From Hermodice carunculata (Eukaryota > Annelida > Polychaeta > Eunicida > Amphinomidae): a stretch of DNA of 64,000 nucleotides. Position 1 is the first letter of the stretch. Every line of letters begins with the position of its first letter. The stretch is taken from NCBI GenBank assembly GCA_964020975.1, contig OZ026624.1, positions 64,284,208-64,348,207 of the forward strand, written 5' to 3'. Below, in pieces: positions 46,382-56,439 of this stretch. The notes below the pieces were generated by a model. That model made no database searches and was not told where the DNA came from. It saw nothing but the letters and a program-made list of their open reading frames with translations. A program made the position numbers and the translations under genes.

Positions 46382-46838
46382 TTCTAGGTACTCACTGCCA
46401 AGCTTCTCCTTAACACAAAAGTCACTCAACTCAAGGTGAAGCCCATTTGACAATTGTTTAGTGTCCAGTTTTGGAACAGTAGTAAGATCAAGCAAGTTTG
46501 ACCTTGTCAACCCACACTCCTGTGCCACTCTACCAACAAACTCCAAATCTTAGATCTGTGCATAATATTCTTGTTTTTTTTCTCTATTTCAGACTTCTCA
46601 ACCAACAATACACCCTTCAGTGCTTTCTCCACCAATGCCCGGCAGCGATTACTTGGCAAATTTAGGAAAAGTTTAGACATCCATAACTCAACAAATGTCC
46701 ATGCTTGGTTACTTTGCACTTTCAAATAATAAACTTGAAATAGGACACGATTGGAACACTGTACAGATGGTGGGGTGGAACGTCGACCTCTACCGGTGGC
46801 AAGGAAGGACTGTTCAAGTCTTGAAAAAGTTTCATCAG
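46382..46838 (-). pseudogene. 5' part of the interrupted coiled-coil/RNase-H-like gene
   Basis: Minus-strand exon starting after a strong acceptor (TTTGCTCTTTCTTTTTTAG, AG at 46,840-46,839). It reads DETFSRLEQSFLATGRG, NQAWTFVELWMSKLFLN, RALVEKALKGVLLVEKS, then, after a stop and frame change in an A-run near 46,555, DLEFVGRVAQECGLTRSN and KLGSEYLEI at the border. Across the retroelement the same frame continues at 39,074 with VEYTFPQIDGQM, which shows that the two parts were one gene. The first exon or exons would lie above 46,840, and I could not find them. The intron acceptor argues for a host-like gene, or an intron-bearing transposon gene, rather than a processed copy. Confidence 0.68.
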
Positions 46839-46840
46839 CT

Positions 46841-47380
46841 AAAAAAGAAAGAGCAAAAGATTGTTATTCATTGATTGTGGAACAATAATAATGGTTGTGC
46901 AATATTTAGGAACACACACATTTTTAATAAAAGTTTTTGTAATGTAGTAATTAAGATGTACTTTGTTTTGTTTGTGTGTGTGTGGGGGGGGTACGCAGAA
47001 ATTCACATTTAAAGAAGAAAAGCTGAGCATATTTGCTTTGATTTTTATTTCACTTTCCGTAACACTTATCATCAAGAGCCTAAAGAGTGATTCAAGATTA
47101 TGAGCATAGTTGCCTTTATTTCATAAACTAATATAACACAGATTTAAGAAAACAAAAAGAAAATTCTGGGCATGTATTTTCACATAACAATGACAGCAAA
47201 TTTTCACAAAAAATTGATTTCCCCAATGTGTTATGAATATTCTGCACTGGTTTACAATCATGTAGTATGGCCAAGCTGATACCAAGGTGCACAGACACAG
47301 AGACCAGACATGCTGGTGGTCTCTTGCGCATTTATTTATCAACCTTTCTGGGACCATTACACACAGGTGAACCAGAAAAA

Positions 47381-47414
<34 letters not shown>

Positions 47415-48440
47415 TTTACAACTGACCAAAATATACCAGAGCTGAATAAGTAACACATAACCACAGTATTAACGTACCCAAAATAGTGTCAGGGTTTATA
47501 AGAGAATTGCAAATTAAACAGACGCCAGATTTGAACAACAGGATTCTCAACAATAAATGAATCTGTAACTTTGGAAAATAAACCCCTCAGGAAATACTTG
47601 TATATCGTATTCATGGTACTACTTGATCATGCAAAGTATTTCTGTACATTGATGTGACACAAATTTGACACAACTCTCTAGTTTTGTTTTTGAACTGTGT
47701 TTGGATGAAAAAGGCAAATCTGACTCTGGGTGTGTGTGTGTGTAGTGTGTGCAAGCATGTGTGTGTTGGCATATTTTTTTAAGTATTGAATTTGATATCC
47801 TACATTATCATTAGGTTTGAAATCATTTTTAGTTCTCTGTGTTAATGTTTACTTATTCATCAAAAAGGCAATAAATGTTAAAAAACTGAAATTCAGTTCT
47901 TTGTTTTTTCAAAAGATTCTACAATTTGTTACATTAAAATAAAAGGTTGGAATGCTATTGAACATTTAAATTTTTGATACAAGAAATAACTTAACATTTA
48001 AAAGAAAGAGCTGAGTGATATGTACACTATAACACCTAGCTAAAATCTCACAAAAACAACTTATTCAGCACTTTTTTCACAAGGCTTATGTTAGATTTGA
48101 AACTATTTCTTCTTCAGAATAAATAGATATTTTTCAAAATCCAAAATAAAAATCCAAAGGTGAAAAAATCATTATCATTTCATAAATTTGTGTTGTTGTG
48201 ATAACTACAATTCAATTTTGTAACAATTCTGAAGTCCAACGACACAAGAGAACTGTCATTGAGTGGCCAATTTTGAGATATTCCCTTTACAATAATCCAC
48301 AAATATTGATCAAAGTATTATTTCTGTGATATGTTACTCAATAAATTATAACCAGCGGCCAAATAGATCGTAATTTGCAACGACGCCCGTAAATTTCTGC
48401 TTAGCATATATCTATACGGCTCATAATCATATTATCGCTC
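46841..48440. other. AT-rich intronic or intergenic sequence
   Basis: Presumably the intron and upstream flank of the minus-strand gene. It contains an A-run at 47,386-47,410 and a (TG)n-like patch at 47,731-47,765. No frame shows similarity to a known family. Confidence 0.4.
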
Positions 48441-48451
48441 ACACAGCGTGA

Positions 48452-48470
48452 ACGGCCGCCATTTTGTAAA
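48452..48470 (-). promoter_or_regulatory. YY1-like motif (AAAATGGCGGC, minus strand)
   Basis: Minus-strand ACAAAATGGCGGCCGTTC fits the AAnATGGCGGC motif that in animals often lies just at or after a transcription start. A second ATGGCGG lies at 48,881 on plus. The 430 bp between them are less AT-rich than the flanks and could be a bidirectional promoter. This rests on motif resemblance only. Confidence 0.3.
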
Positions 48471-48880
48471 CTCCCATTCGTAATGCGTAATTCATTTTCC
48501 GAGGCTTGGCAAAATTATGTGGCCGGTTTAAATCGGTACCTTTTTGACATATCACTCTAAAATATGTTAGGAATAATCTGAATTTCTTGTGAGTCCACGG
48601 GAAAACTACTTTTTGTGTTATTGGGGAAATTACTGGGCCTCTTCCATAATTGAAGGCATTCATTGCGCTGGCAATTTTGGAACCCGGGTGCAACCTACAA
48701 CTTTTGACGTCGGAGCTTTCATTGAAAATAATTGCTACATACAAATCACTTCATAGTTCAATTAAATAGATCTTTATTGATTGATCCCTTCCTAATTCGC
48801 CACAAAGAGTGGCTAGAAACGCCTCTGGTGGATCCATTCTCGATCGTACGCAGTCACGTTAGATGCAGTTCACAACCATA

Positions 48881-48941
48881 ATGGCGGACCTCTACAATGC
48901 AACAAAGCTGGCCGTTGATTCCATGGATGCGCTTGTGCGCG
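48881..48941 (+). CDS. Possible first coding exon of an unknown host gene
   Basis: ACCATAATGGCGGAC begins a short frame MADLYNATKLAVDSMDALVR. It is followed by G/GTAAAA, a weak donor (GT at 48,942-48,943). The initiator context and the MAD-type start resemble a real N-terminus. If unspliced, the frame ends after 30 codons. No downstream exon can be linked to it, so this is a suggestion only. Confidence 0.22.
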
Positions 48942-48944
48942 GTA

Positions 48945-49632
48945 AAATTACGTTTCACAGAATTACATTTTAATAAAAGTAGACAAAAAGACGTTTCTTT
49001 GCATATAATTTTTATTTTGATATTCAAACCAGGATGCATGTAGATCGGGCTTCAAACTGTTCATTTGCATTTTTTTTTCGGGATAAGCTCAACTTGTGCA
49101 GATAATTTTTATAACAAACTAAAGCTTAGAATAAGGTTTGTCTCTTTATAACAAAGATAAACAAGAATAGACAACCGCATACGAGCTCTCGCCGACTGAA
49201 GGAGATGGCAAGCCCAAGTGCCGCTCAGGCCCCGCTGGCCAGTGCCACAGAAATACTCAAACTCGCGGATTTTAAATATTTATTTAACATATGTGCAATT
49301 CGCCCAACATAATAAACAACAGCACATCTGAAAAGAACGCAATTCAAGGTTTATTTCCATATAAATAAAATCGACATGCGTTTTCTGTAAAGTAAGATAC
49401 AACAGTTTGAAATTTGGCTTTTGTTCATGTTCACTCGCGCATTTCCCCGCAGGCGTCTCATTGTGATACCTGGTCTCAATTAAAACGTTTTGAAGTCAAA
49501 ATGAAATGTTGTACATCACCAAACAGAGATGTATTCCAAACACTGTTCTTCGTGGGATCATCATAAAGGAGTCTTTTTTTTTTTTTTTTTTTTTTTAATT
49601 TATGCATGTGGCAGAGTCCTTTTTATCACTAA
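48945..49632. other. No recognised gene
   Basis: Contains a T-run at 49,577-49,598 just before the R1 copy 4. Nothing coding is recognised. Confidence 0.4.
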
Positions 49633-50975
49633 CAAGTGCCTCTGGCTGTGCCCAGGTAACAAATTAAACTGACTCCGAAGGAGGTAATGTGTTAAACGGG
49701 AAAAAAACATCCATTTTTAACATGTTTCAACACATGTCCAAGTTAAATAAGGCTTAACAAAAATATATATGTGGTTCCAGTGATTCAACCGACCCTCCTC
49801 AAAAGGCCCAACCCTCAAAAATTTTATGACATATTAAAAAAAGGTTTGAAGCCACGTACCCTTCCCTAATAAAAATGGTCGACCCTGAAAGCTTCATTTG
49901 TGCCGTCATTTTGCAGTCATGTCCACTCAAACACAGCATTTTATTTCAACTTAGTCTGGAAGATTAACTTGGGCCGGGGAAATAGCACACCTGCATAGCC
50001 ACTGTTGTTCGGTGAAACAGCATAGGTGCATAGCCATGGTTGTTCGGTGATCATTATTGTAATATTTTGCTATGTTCCAGGTGTAAATCTCCAGGTTACC
50101 AGGGGCAAACAGTAAAATACTTTAAAACATGTCTTACTATCTTAACTTGAATCTGCCCACTTGGTTGTGTCTGAAGCATTTATCATTGTTAGTTACAAAT
50201 CCAAATGCGACACGATACCCTAGCAAACCATGCACATATTGGCGAGGGCCATTTTGAACATGACGCATACATTATGGGAGTAAGAGGCCCAAAAATTAAT
50301 ATACACCGTAAAACAGCATGCATCACATCATTATAGTTGCTCTGAAATATATTCAAATATATACTTTTGGTTTCACATATTATACCTCCCACCCCGATCG
50401 TTCCACCACTATCCTCATTTACAAACCATAGGATGCGGAATCCACAATTTTCAAAATGGTAGCCATGTCTGTGGGTTAGTTCCGATTGGATATTTTGAAG
50501 AGGTAGTATCAAAAATATATGTGTGGTGAGTGTTACTGAAAGGTTAATGTGTCGAATGTAAAGTAAAATATAAAGTGGGACTTTTCCAGTGTGAGGTAAA
50601 GTCTTTGGGTAGTTCCGACTGGATTTTTTGAAGAGGTAGTAACCAAAATATATATGTGATTAGCGTTCATGGAAGTTTACTTTGTCAAATGAATGTAATG
50701 CACAATATATGATGTGACTTTTCCAGTGTGAGCATTACCTACAAATGTAAAATACAATGCCTTGAAGCTGCCAGTTGTGGGGCGACGGTGGGCCCTAGCA
50801 TAGGAATATTGTACTATCAGACACTGAAGTTGCCCCAGGGCCATGCATTCAGTAGCATCACTGAGCATGGAGCCAAGAGTTCTCGCTGATTCAAAGATGG
50901 AGCTTAGTGGAGAAGGTTCAGATAGTGGATACAGCTCCGAAAGTACCGACTGGTTATAAAATGATTGGTAAAGAG
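49633..50975 (+). repeat. R1 repeat, copy 4, with an internal 130-bp tandem duplication
   Basis: Starts CAAGTGCCTCTGGCTGTGCC and ends AAAGTACCGACTGGTTATAA. All landmarks are present. The block from TAGTTCCGATTGGATATTTT to CTTTTCCAGTGTGAG is duplicated: 50,470-50,597, then 50,605-50,735. A smaller doublet with GGTTGTTCGGTGA lies at 49,998-50,060. Confidence 0.75.
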
Positions 50976-51020
50976 AGAAATCGTTTCCTGCACATTGGTC
51001 CATGCTTTTAAATATGATAC

Positions 51021-51075
51021 ACTTTTTTTTTATTTTTGTTTTTTTTATTTTTTATTTTATTTTTTTTTTTTTTGT
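51021..51075. repeat. T-rich tract
   Basis: A 55-bp run of T with single A/G interruptions after R1 copy 4. It could be a decayed poly(T), but R1 has no other retrotransposition sign. Confidence 0.8.
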
Positions 51076-51719
51076 GAAAGGTTTGCAAAATGTATAATCT
51101 AAAACCGTCTTACAAAGCGACCCTGAAATACTTCGTCAGTTGATACTAAACTTTCTCTTTCTAACACATCTAGACATCTGTACGCTGTATAAAACGTATG
51201 GTTTTCTGGGTGAAACACGAAACGTCGATCAATGCCAAGGTCTTGGGACCATTGTGCGCACCCTAAACGAATTTGTTACTTTCCGAAATTTTGTTACATA
51301 GTACCCCTATATACTTTACACAGAAATTACACGCAACCAGAGGGGTCTGATAGGTTCATGGCACAACTAACTACAGTTTGTCAACCCTACGCTGATATTA
51401 CAAATTTCGCCAGTATAGCCCTAGACATCGTGTACCTGTACAATTTATTTGCCGCTGAAGTAATATTTAGTGAATTAGTGCATCATGTGGTGAGGTTGAC
51501 AGACTGTAGTATCCAGCTGGGCGACCAGTCGATTTTTGTGATTGATCAAAATTTTGCTTTATATTATTCATATTCATTCATATATTTTCCAGGGGTTATT
51601 TTCAAAACAACTGCGCATAATTTAATCTACCTGCAGCAGACGCATTTATATGATACTTTATTTCATCGCCAGCTGCTTTGCCTGACCCTTAATATGCACA
51701 TTTTAAATAAAACAGGTCC

Positions 51720-52385
51720 ATGAAAGAATTTAATTTAAAAGGGCAAGTCAGACCAGCAACAGACTGGGAAGAGAATGGATGGCATTTAGTTACATCGGGA
51801 AGTCGACAATCTACACACAAAGATGTGTCTGATGATTTCTTTGTTGCATTTGATGATGATGTAGAAATACATAGAGGGGGAGCTCATAGTAAATCAGGCA
51901 ATCAAATTCGGACTTTATCAAAACTAATTCAGCATGACCATACATATGATGTTTTTGGAAAATCAAAAGAAATCCTCTTCCATTTAAATGACATTGCATG
52001 CACCATGTTTCATGAAGAGAATTTAAATCTACTGACACGGGAATCTAAGATGTATGTTGAAAATGACACATATATATGTAATATAAAATCACGTACGTGC
52101 ACTAGCTGTGCATTTCTACTTATGGGTCAGTCCTACTTTTGTAGCCATTTGTATGCAAGTCTCTCATTTGCACATGCAGATTATGATGCAAAGAAACTGC
52201 TAGAACTGTATCATCGCACCATGCCCAAAGTTCCAAATTCATTTCTATCTTTCTTTCCTCCCATAGTCAACAAACGCATTTCCTTATCTCATGAAGCAAC
52301 AGAAGATGAAATTAATAAACCTATATTTGACTTACATAAAGACATTGACCCATATGTTCTAAAAGCAAAAATTCCCAGAAAATAG
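51720..52385 (+). CDS. ORF with a SWIM-like zinc motif, unknown protein
   Basis: A 221-codon frame after a possible acceptor (AATAAAACAG at 51,707-51,716). Its middle reads YICNIKSRTCTSCAF, then SYFCSHLYASLSFA: a C-x2-C (or C-x-S-C) pair followed by C-x-H, close to the SWIM zinc finger CxCx(n)CxH found in MULE transposases and in some host regulators. The flanking segment (SKEILFHLNDIACTMFHEEN) is helical and the C-terminal third is charged. No DDE block is seen upstream, where the 163-codon frame at 51,232-51,723 looks like chance. It may be the 3' exon of a SWIM protein gene or a remnant of a Mutator-like element. The reading frame is intact, which is unusual in this window. Confidence 0.45.
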   Translation: MKEFNLKGQVRPATDWEENGWHLVTSGSRQSTHKDVSDDFFVAFDDDVEIHRGGAHSKSGNQIRTLSKLIQHDHTYDVFGKSKEILFHLNDIACTMFHEENLNLLTRESKMYVENDTYICNIKSRTCTSCAFLLMGQSYFCSHLYASLSFAHADYDAKKLLELYHRTMPKVPNSFLSFFPPIVNKRISLSHEATEDEINKPIFDLHKDIDPYVLKAKIPRK

Positions 52386-52484
52386 CAGGGAACGGCATGG
52401 GGGCTCAAAATGATAAGGGCAGGCATAAGAGGAGTAGGACTGAAAGATATGTGAGAATCCGACCTTTCTAAATTGGGCTTTTAG

Positions 52485-52742
52485 GTGAAAAATAACATAA
52501 ACAGCAAGCCAGAATTTAAATCTGTCATGGAAGAATTTGTTCCGGATTTGGACATAAAAAATGTTCCAAATGAGTTGAATAGTGAAGCAATGAAACGAAG
52601 AAAGCTAAACCCTAAACCAACATGCGAGATTTGTATTCAAGATAAACGCACAGATTCTTTCACCTGTGGTAAAAAAAAAGATTTGGATCATCGCAAGAGA
52701 TGGCAATATGGACTAGGACTATATGTGGTTTATGTTACATAG
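52485..52742 (+). CDS. Small unknown ORF downstream of the SWIM-like ORF
   Basis: 85 codons, charged (MEEFVPDLDIKNVP, AMKRRKLNPK), with CEICIQDK and a later FTCGKK giving a loose four-cysteine pattern. It lies 100 bp after the SWIM-like ORF and in a different frame. It may be part of the same transcript after splicing, or chance. I do not recognise it. Confidence 0.25.
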   Translation: MKNNINSKPEFKSVMEEFVPDLDIKNVPNELNSEAMKRRKLNPKPTCEICIQDKRTDSFTCGKKKDLDHRKRWQYGLGLYVVYVT

Positions 52743-52850
52743 AAGCAAAATTGTAGCAAACTAGTCAATTTAAATACTAAATTTTCTTGATGAGAAAGCA
52801 TTGAACCTACACGTGCACACTTGTCATAAAGACATCTGTACACGAGACAA

Positions 52851-52932
52851 AAAAACAAACAAACAAAAACAAACAAAAAAACAAAAACAAAAACAAAAAC
52901 AAACAAACAAACAAACAAAACAAAACAAAACA
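52851..52932. repeat. (CAAA)n/(CAAAA)n microsatellite
   Basis: About 80 bp of CAAA and CAAAA units. It yields KQTKK- and FVCLF-type chance frames on the two strands. Confidence 0.95.
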
Positions 52933-52934
52933 TT

Positions 52935-53280
52935 TAATGAAAGTAATACCAGAAGGAAAGACATGGATACTAAAAAATACGATAAGTGAAGACATGGACA
53001 CAAATATAACATATTGCTGCCCAGTATGTAAAAGCGAATAACTGTATGAGTCACCAACCATAGAATGTGTTGCCTATATCGTCAGCATAAACCTGTGAAT
53101 TGAAATTGGAAGATTTCACTTCAAAACTGCCAGTGTCCATAGTTGGCATTGAATTGTGAAGACACTTTACCTTTGCAATGACGCAATATGTACTTTATTC
53201 ACTATTTTATCATGTAGATTCGCCTCTCATTTGGTGGCCACTCTCATCAAGCATCGCTACTTTCCATCACAGTTTAAACA
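52935..53280. other. No recognised gene
   Basis: Short stretch of ordinary composition. Nothing is supported. Confidence 0.4.
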
Positions 53281-53545
53281 CCCGGGTGTGTGAGGAAACA
53301 GAAGCGAGCTTCCACACCAAGTCCCATTGTAAACATTGACTTGCAGCAGTGAAGGTCAGTGTGCTCTTGGATTACTGGGGATGCAAACAAGAAACTGTTT
53401 CTGCTTGTCAAGTCTGAACTCATCCACCATGGTGAACCAACTTGGAAGGAGGCAAAGGCTACAACAAAGCAGGTGATTGTCGGTAACTGGGACTGAGTCT
53501 GTACCAGCACCGATTATGCTGTAGTTGCCATGGAAGATCATCAAA
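53281..53545 (+). repeat. Inverted partner of 56,440-56,690
   Basis: Read on plus it matches the reverse complement of 56,440-56,690 over about 260 bp: AACATTGACTTGCAGCAGT, GTCAGTGTGCTC, TCTGAACTCATCCACCATGG, CAACTGGGACTGAGTCTG-like. A shorter third copy of its end lies at 54,475-54,585, in the orientation of the right copy. Confidence 0.75.
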
Positions 53546-54436
53546 GCGCATGCTTGGGAAGTTTAAACTGGTAAGGGGTGCCTTGCAAAAGTCAGTGTGC
53601 AAAAATTCCTATTTAAATTAAGTGACTGATTGAAGTTTAGGTTTCTGCGGACTGCCAGATTATAGCCTATGAAAAGGTGGCAGGACATTTATTCTATCAG
53701 TGATTTGCTGTTTTGTGTGAGAGAGAGGTCAAGGCCATATGTTAGTGCTGTTGTCTTTAAAGTCCAGGCAGCAAAAACCTTGCAGTTTTAAGGTTTTGTA
53801 TCGGACTTCAGTACTATTTTAAGTGCACACTTTGCAATAAACATGTCAAGAGTACAATGAGGAGGTGGTCGGTTGAATTCTTCTGCTGGGAAGAGTAAAC
53901 CTGGAAAAGAAAATTTTGAGTGACAAGGCACATCTAGACAATGTGGCCACAATAATAGGACACAAACCGTGACTGAAATACCTCACATCATGGCAATGTG
54001 GAAATTATGGTGATTGGGTTCATCCCTGCCAAATTAATTTACAGTTGAGGGATTTATGTTCTACCGAGGGCTCAGAAAGATAAATACATTTTGACGTATA
54101 CGTAGAAATTGCTGTGGAATGTTGGGGGTACCCTTGATCAAGGGATGCACCATTGTTTGATCTTAGCCCACATATGTTATGCAGACCTAAATGTTTATAT
54201 CCAGAATGACAAGCAGGTTATGTAGATAGGATACACAATGAAATTTGAATATTTGTTTATTCATAAAGTTCTGGTCATCTAAATGTAAAATGGACTTGAG
54301 TTATTTGAAATGCTTCTATGGCGCCATGTTGGATCATGACGTCACACAATAAACTCGCTTCTATTGGCTAACAGTATCTGAGTCCGAGGCATGGAAATAA
54401 GTGTATGGGCAGCATTAGCTATCGTGTTGGTGACTG
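53546..54436. other. No recognised gene
   Basis: Frames are short and without motifs. This DNA separates the inverted repeat at 53.3 kb from the P2X7-like ORF. Confidence 0.4.
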
Positions 54437-54797
54437 TTAGGAATTTTCGCACAATGACTTTTGAAAAGCATCCCTCACCAGTCTAAACGGCATGCTCGGT
54501 GCTGGGCACAAACTGCGTGAGTCCCAGTTGCACCGGCAAAGACTGGCTTTGTCGTAGCCCGGCCGTGGCTCCACCTGGTAAGGCTGAATTTCTCTGTCCT
54601 CCCTTCCTAACCCTATATCTTCTCCCTCGTCCTCAGTAAGTTCCTCTTCGGAAACAGAACAGCTGAAACTGAGATCAAGCTCATTCTCTGCGTTGCTACT
54701 GCCCATACTTTCTCTAAAGCTATCCTCCATTGTATCACATAGACTCCCTCCCATGACGTCACGACCCAGAGCCCGCTTGATGGCAAAAAAGCACCCA
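54437..54797 (-). CDS. P2X7-like intracellular-domain ORF, fragment
   Basis: Minus-strand frame of about 120 codons with an acidic stretch (SVSEEELTEDEGEDIGLG) and then REIQPYQVEPRPGYD. An acidic region followed by a PYxFEP-type motif is what precedes the cysteine-rich P2X7-like C-terminal domain, seen in many multi-copy proteins of marine invertebrates. Here the cysteine-rich part is missing after CRCNWD. The frame ends at 54,437. The foldback element at 54,806-56,281 inserted exactly where the frame begins: in the empty site the duplicated TTGACAAG (minus) would follow AT-G, giving ATG-TTG-ACA-AGT. A second, in-frame ATG lies at about 54,754. It may be a fragment of a transposon accessory gene rather than a host receptor. 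Confidence 0.4.
54475..54585. repeat. Partial copy of the 56.45 kb repeat
   Basis: Matches 56,452-56,560 in the same orientation (GCATG.TC.GT, AGTCCCAGTTGC, CTGGCT.TGTCGTAGCC, GTGGCTCC) at roughly 80 percent. It overlaps the 3' end of the P2X7-like ORF, so part of that ORF derives from this repeat, or the repeat derives from the gene family. Confidence 0.6.
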
Positions 54798-54805
54798 CTT
54801 GTCAA
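54798..54805. repeat. Target site duplication CTTGTCAA, left
   Basis: Identical to 56,282-56,289 on the other side of the foldback element. Confidence 0.92.
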
Positions 54806-56281
54806 CACAGGCGCTCGTAACGTTCAGTCAGTCAAGCTTCCGTGCTAATATACGCGGGGGGGGGGGGGAGGTAGTGGATTAAGAGGGTGGACCTGGAACA
54901 TCTGTGCGTTCAATAAACCACATAGGGCCATATCTGCAATAAAATATTGTGTATTCATCTGTGCAGTCAATTATTTGTGCTAATAAGATGGTGGCGGATG
55001 GGCCTAAATTTCTAAAACCACAACGTCGTCACATGGAGCTCCTATATAGAAAGGTATGAAACGAAGCTCACATCTGGACCACCACCTCGCTTCAAGTTTG
55101 GCATGATTTCTCCGTTTCTGAACACACTGACAAGCTGTAACTCACCAGTTTATTCCAAAACTATTTTCTACAGGTATATCACACAGATAATCCATTGAAA
55201 TCTGCATACATCCACAGCAACAGGCCTATAATTGTCGAAAATGTCACACAAAATCCATTTCGGGCAAAAAGTCCGACATTCCAGCGCCAAATTCAAACGG
55301 GTATCCCATCCTGAATCGAGTTCGTTCCGTGACATTAGCCGCATGACAACTGTTCCAAATTGTCAATCAGACCATATTCTTTGATCCACTGGCGTTTTCA
55401 TCCTGTGTTCATTTCCACAAATCGTGAAACCCGACCAAACTTGATTCCGTCAGTGCCTCTCCCATTCATCCAAGTTGTTTTGCTGCCATAGTTTTGACCG
55501 GACACAGACTGGCAGCCCAGCTGCTCTCTGATTGGCTGAAAGTCGGTGTAACTAATCAGAGAGCAGCTGGGCTACCAGTCTGTGTCCTGGCAAAAGTATG
55601 GCCGCTAAAACACTTCGATACATTCGAGAAGCACTGACGGAATCAAGTTTGGTCAGGTTTCATGATTTGTGGAAATGAAAACAGGATTAAAACGCCAGTG
55701 GATCAAAGAATACGGTTTGATCGACGGTTGAGAAGTGTTGTCATACGGCTAATGCTACGGAACGAACTCGATTCAGGATGGGATACCCGTTTGAATTTGG
55801 CGCTGGAATGTCGGACTTTTTGCCCGAAATGGATTTTGTGTGACATTTTCGACAATTATGAGCGTGTTGCTGTTGATATATGCGGATTTCAATGGATTAT
55901 CTGTGTGATATACCTGTAGAAAATAGTTTTGGAATAAACTGGTGAGTTACAGCTTGTCGGTGTGTTCAGAAACGGAGAAATCATGCCAAACGTGAAGCGG
56001 GGTGGTGGTCCAGATGTGAGCTTCGTTTCATACCTTTCTAGATAGGAGCTCCATGTGACGACGTTGTGGTTTTAGGCCCATCCACCACCATCTTATTAGC
56101 ACAAATAATTGGCTGCATAGATGAATACACAATATTTTATTGCAGATATGGCCCTATGTGGGTTATTGAACGCACAAATGTTCCAGGTCCACCCTCTTAA
56201 TCCACTACACCCCCCCCACCCCCCACCCCCCGCGTATATTAGCACGGAAGCTTGACTGACTGAACGTTACGAGCGCCTGTG
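54806..56281. mobile_element. Foldback element, 1,476 bp, with perfect 8-bp target duplication
   Basis: Two inverted arms of 728 bp each (54,806-55,533 and 55,554-56,281) flank a 20-bp spacer. The termini read CACAGGCGCTCGTAACGTTC in both arms. CTTGTCAA lies immediately outside both ends (54,798-54,805 and 56,282-56,289). The arms differ at roughly 5-8 percent of positions by eye, with no net length change. There is no transposase frame, and open stretches in the arms are chance. An 8-bp duplication points to hAT-like or related mobilisation. The G/C homopolymers near each end (54,856-54,868 and its mirror) belong to the arms. The whole can fold into one hairpin. Confidence 0.93.
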
Positions 56282-56289
56282 CTTGTCAA
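56282..56289. repeat. Target site duplication CTTGTCAA, right
   Basis: Identical to 54,798-54,805. Confidence 0.92.
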
Positions 56290-56439
56290 CATCAAGCCTG
56301 TCGTGGGCAACAAAATTGTTTTGCAAAGAAGATTATTTTCCTGCGTGAATATAGCAAATTTTCTATACAAAAGTCTATAACACTCCATGTCCTTCAGTTT
56401 GATGGTCCCAAACGCCACAAGATTTATTTTTTGCTCAAA

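Noticed and set aside
51232-51723. 163-codon frame upstream of the SWIM-like ORF
   Set aside because: Composition rich in Y, F and L without motifs, and no similarity to SWIM-protein N-termini. I leave it out, though a coding role is not excluded.
55662-55919. 85-codon frame in the foldback arm
   Set aside because: Lies in a palindromic arm whose mirror copy does not keep the frame.
54806-56281. Two independent genes or elements in opposite orientation
   Set aside because: Equal arm lengths, a 20-bp spacer and one 8-bp duplication outside both arms show a single foldback unit.
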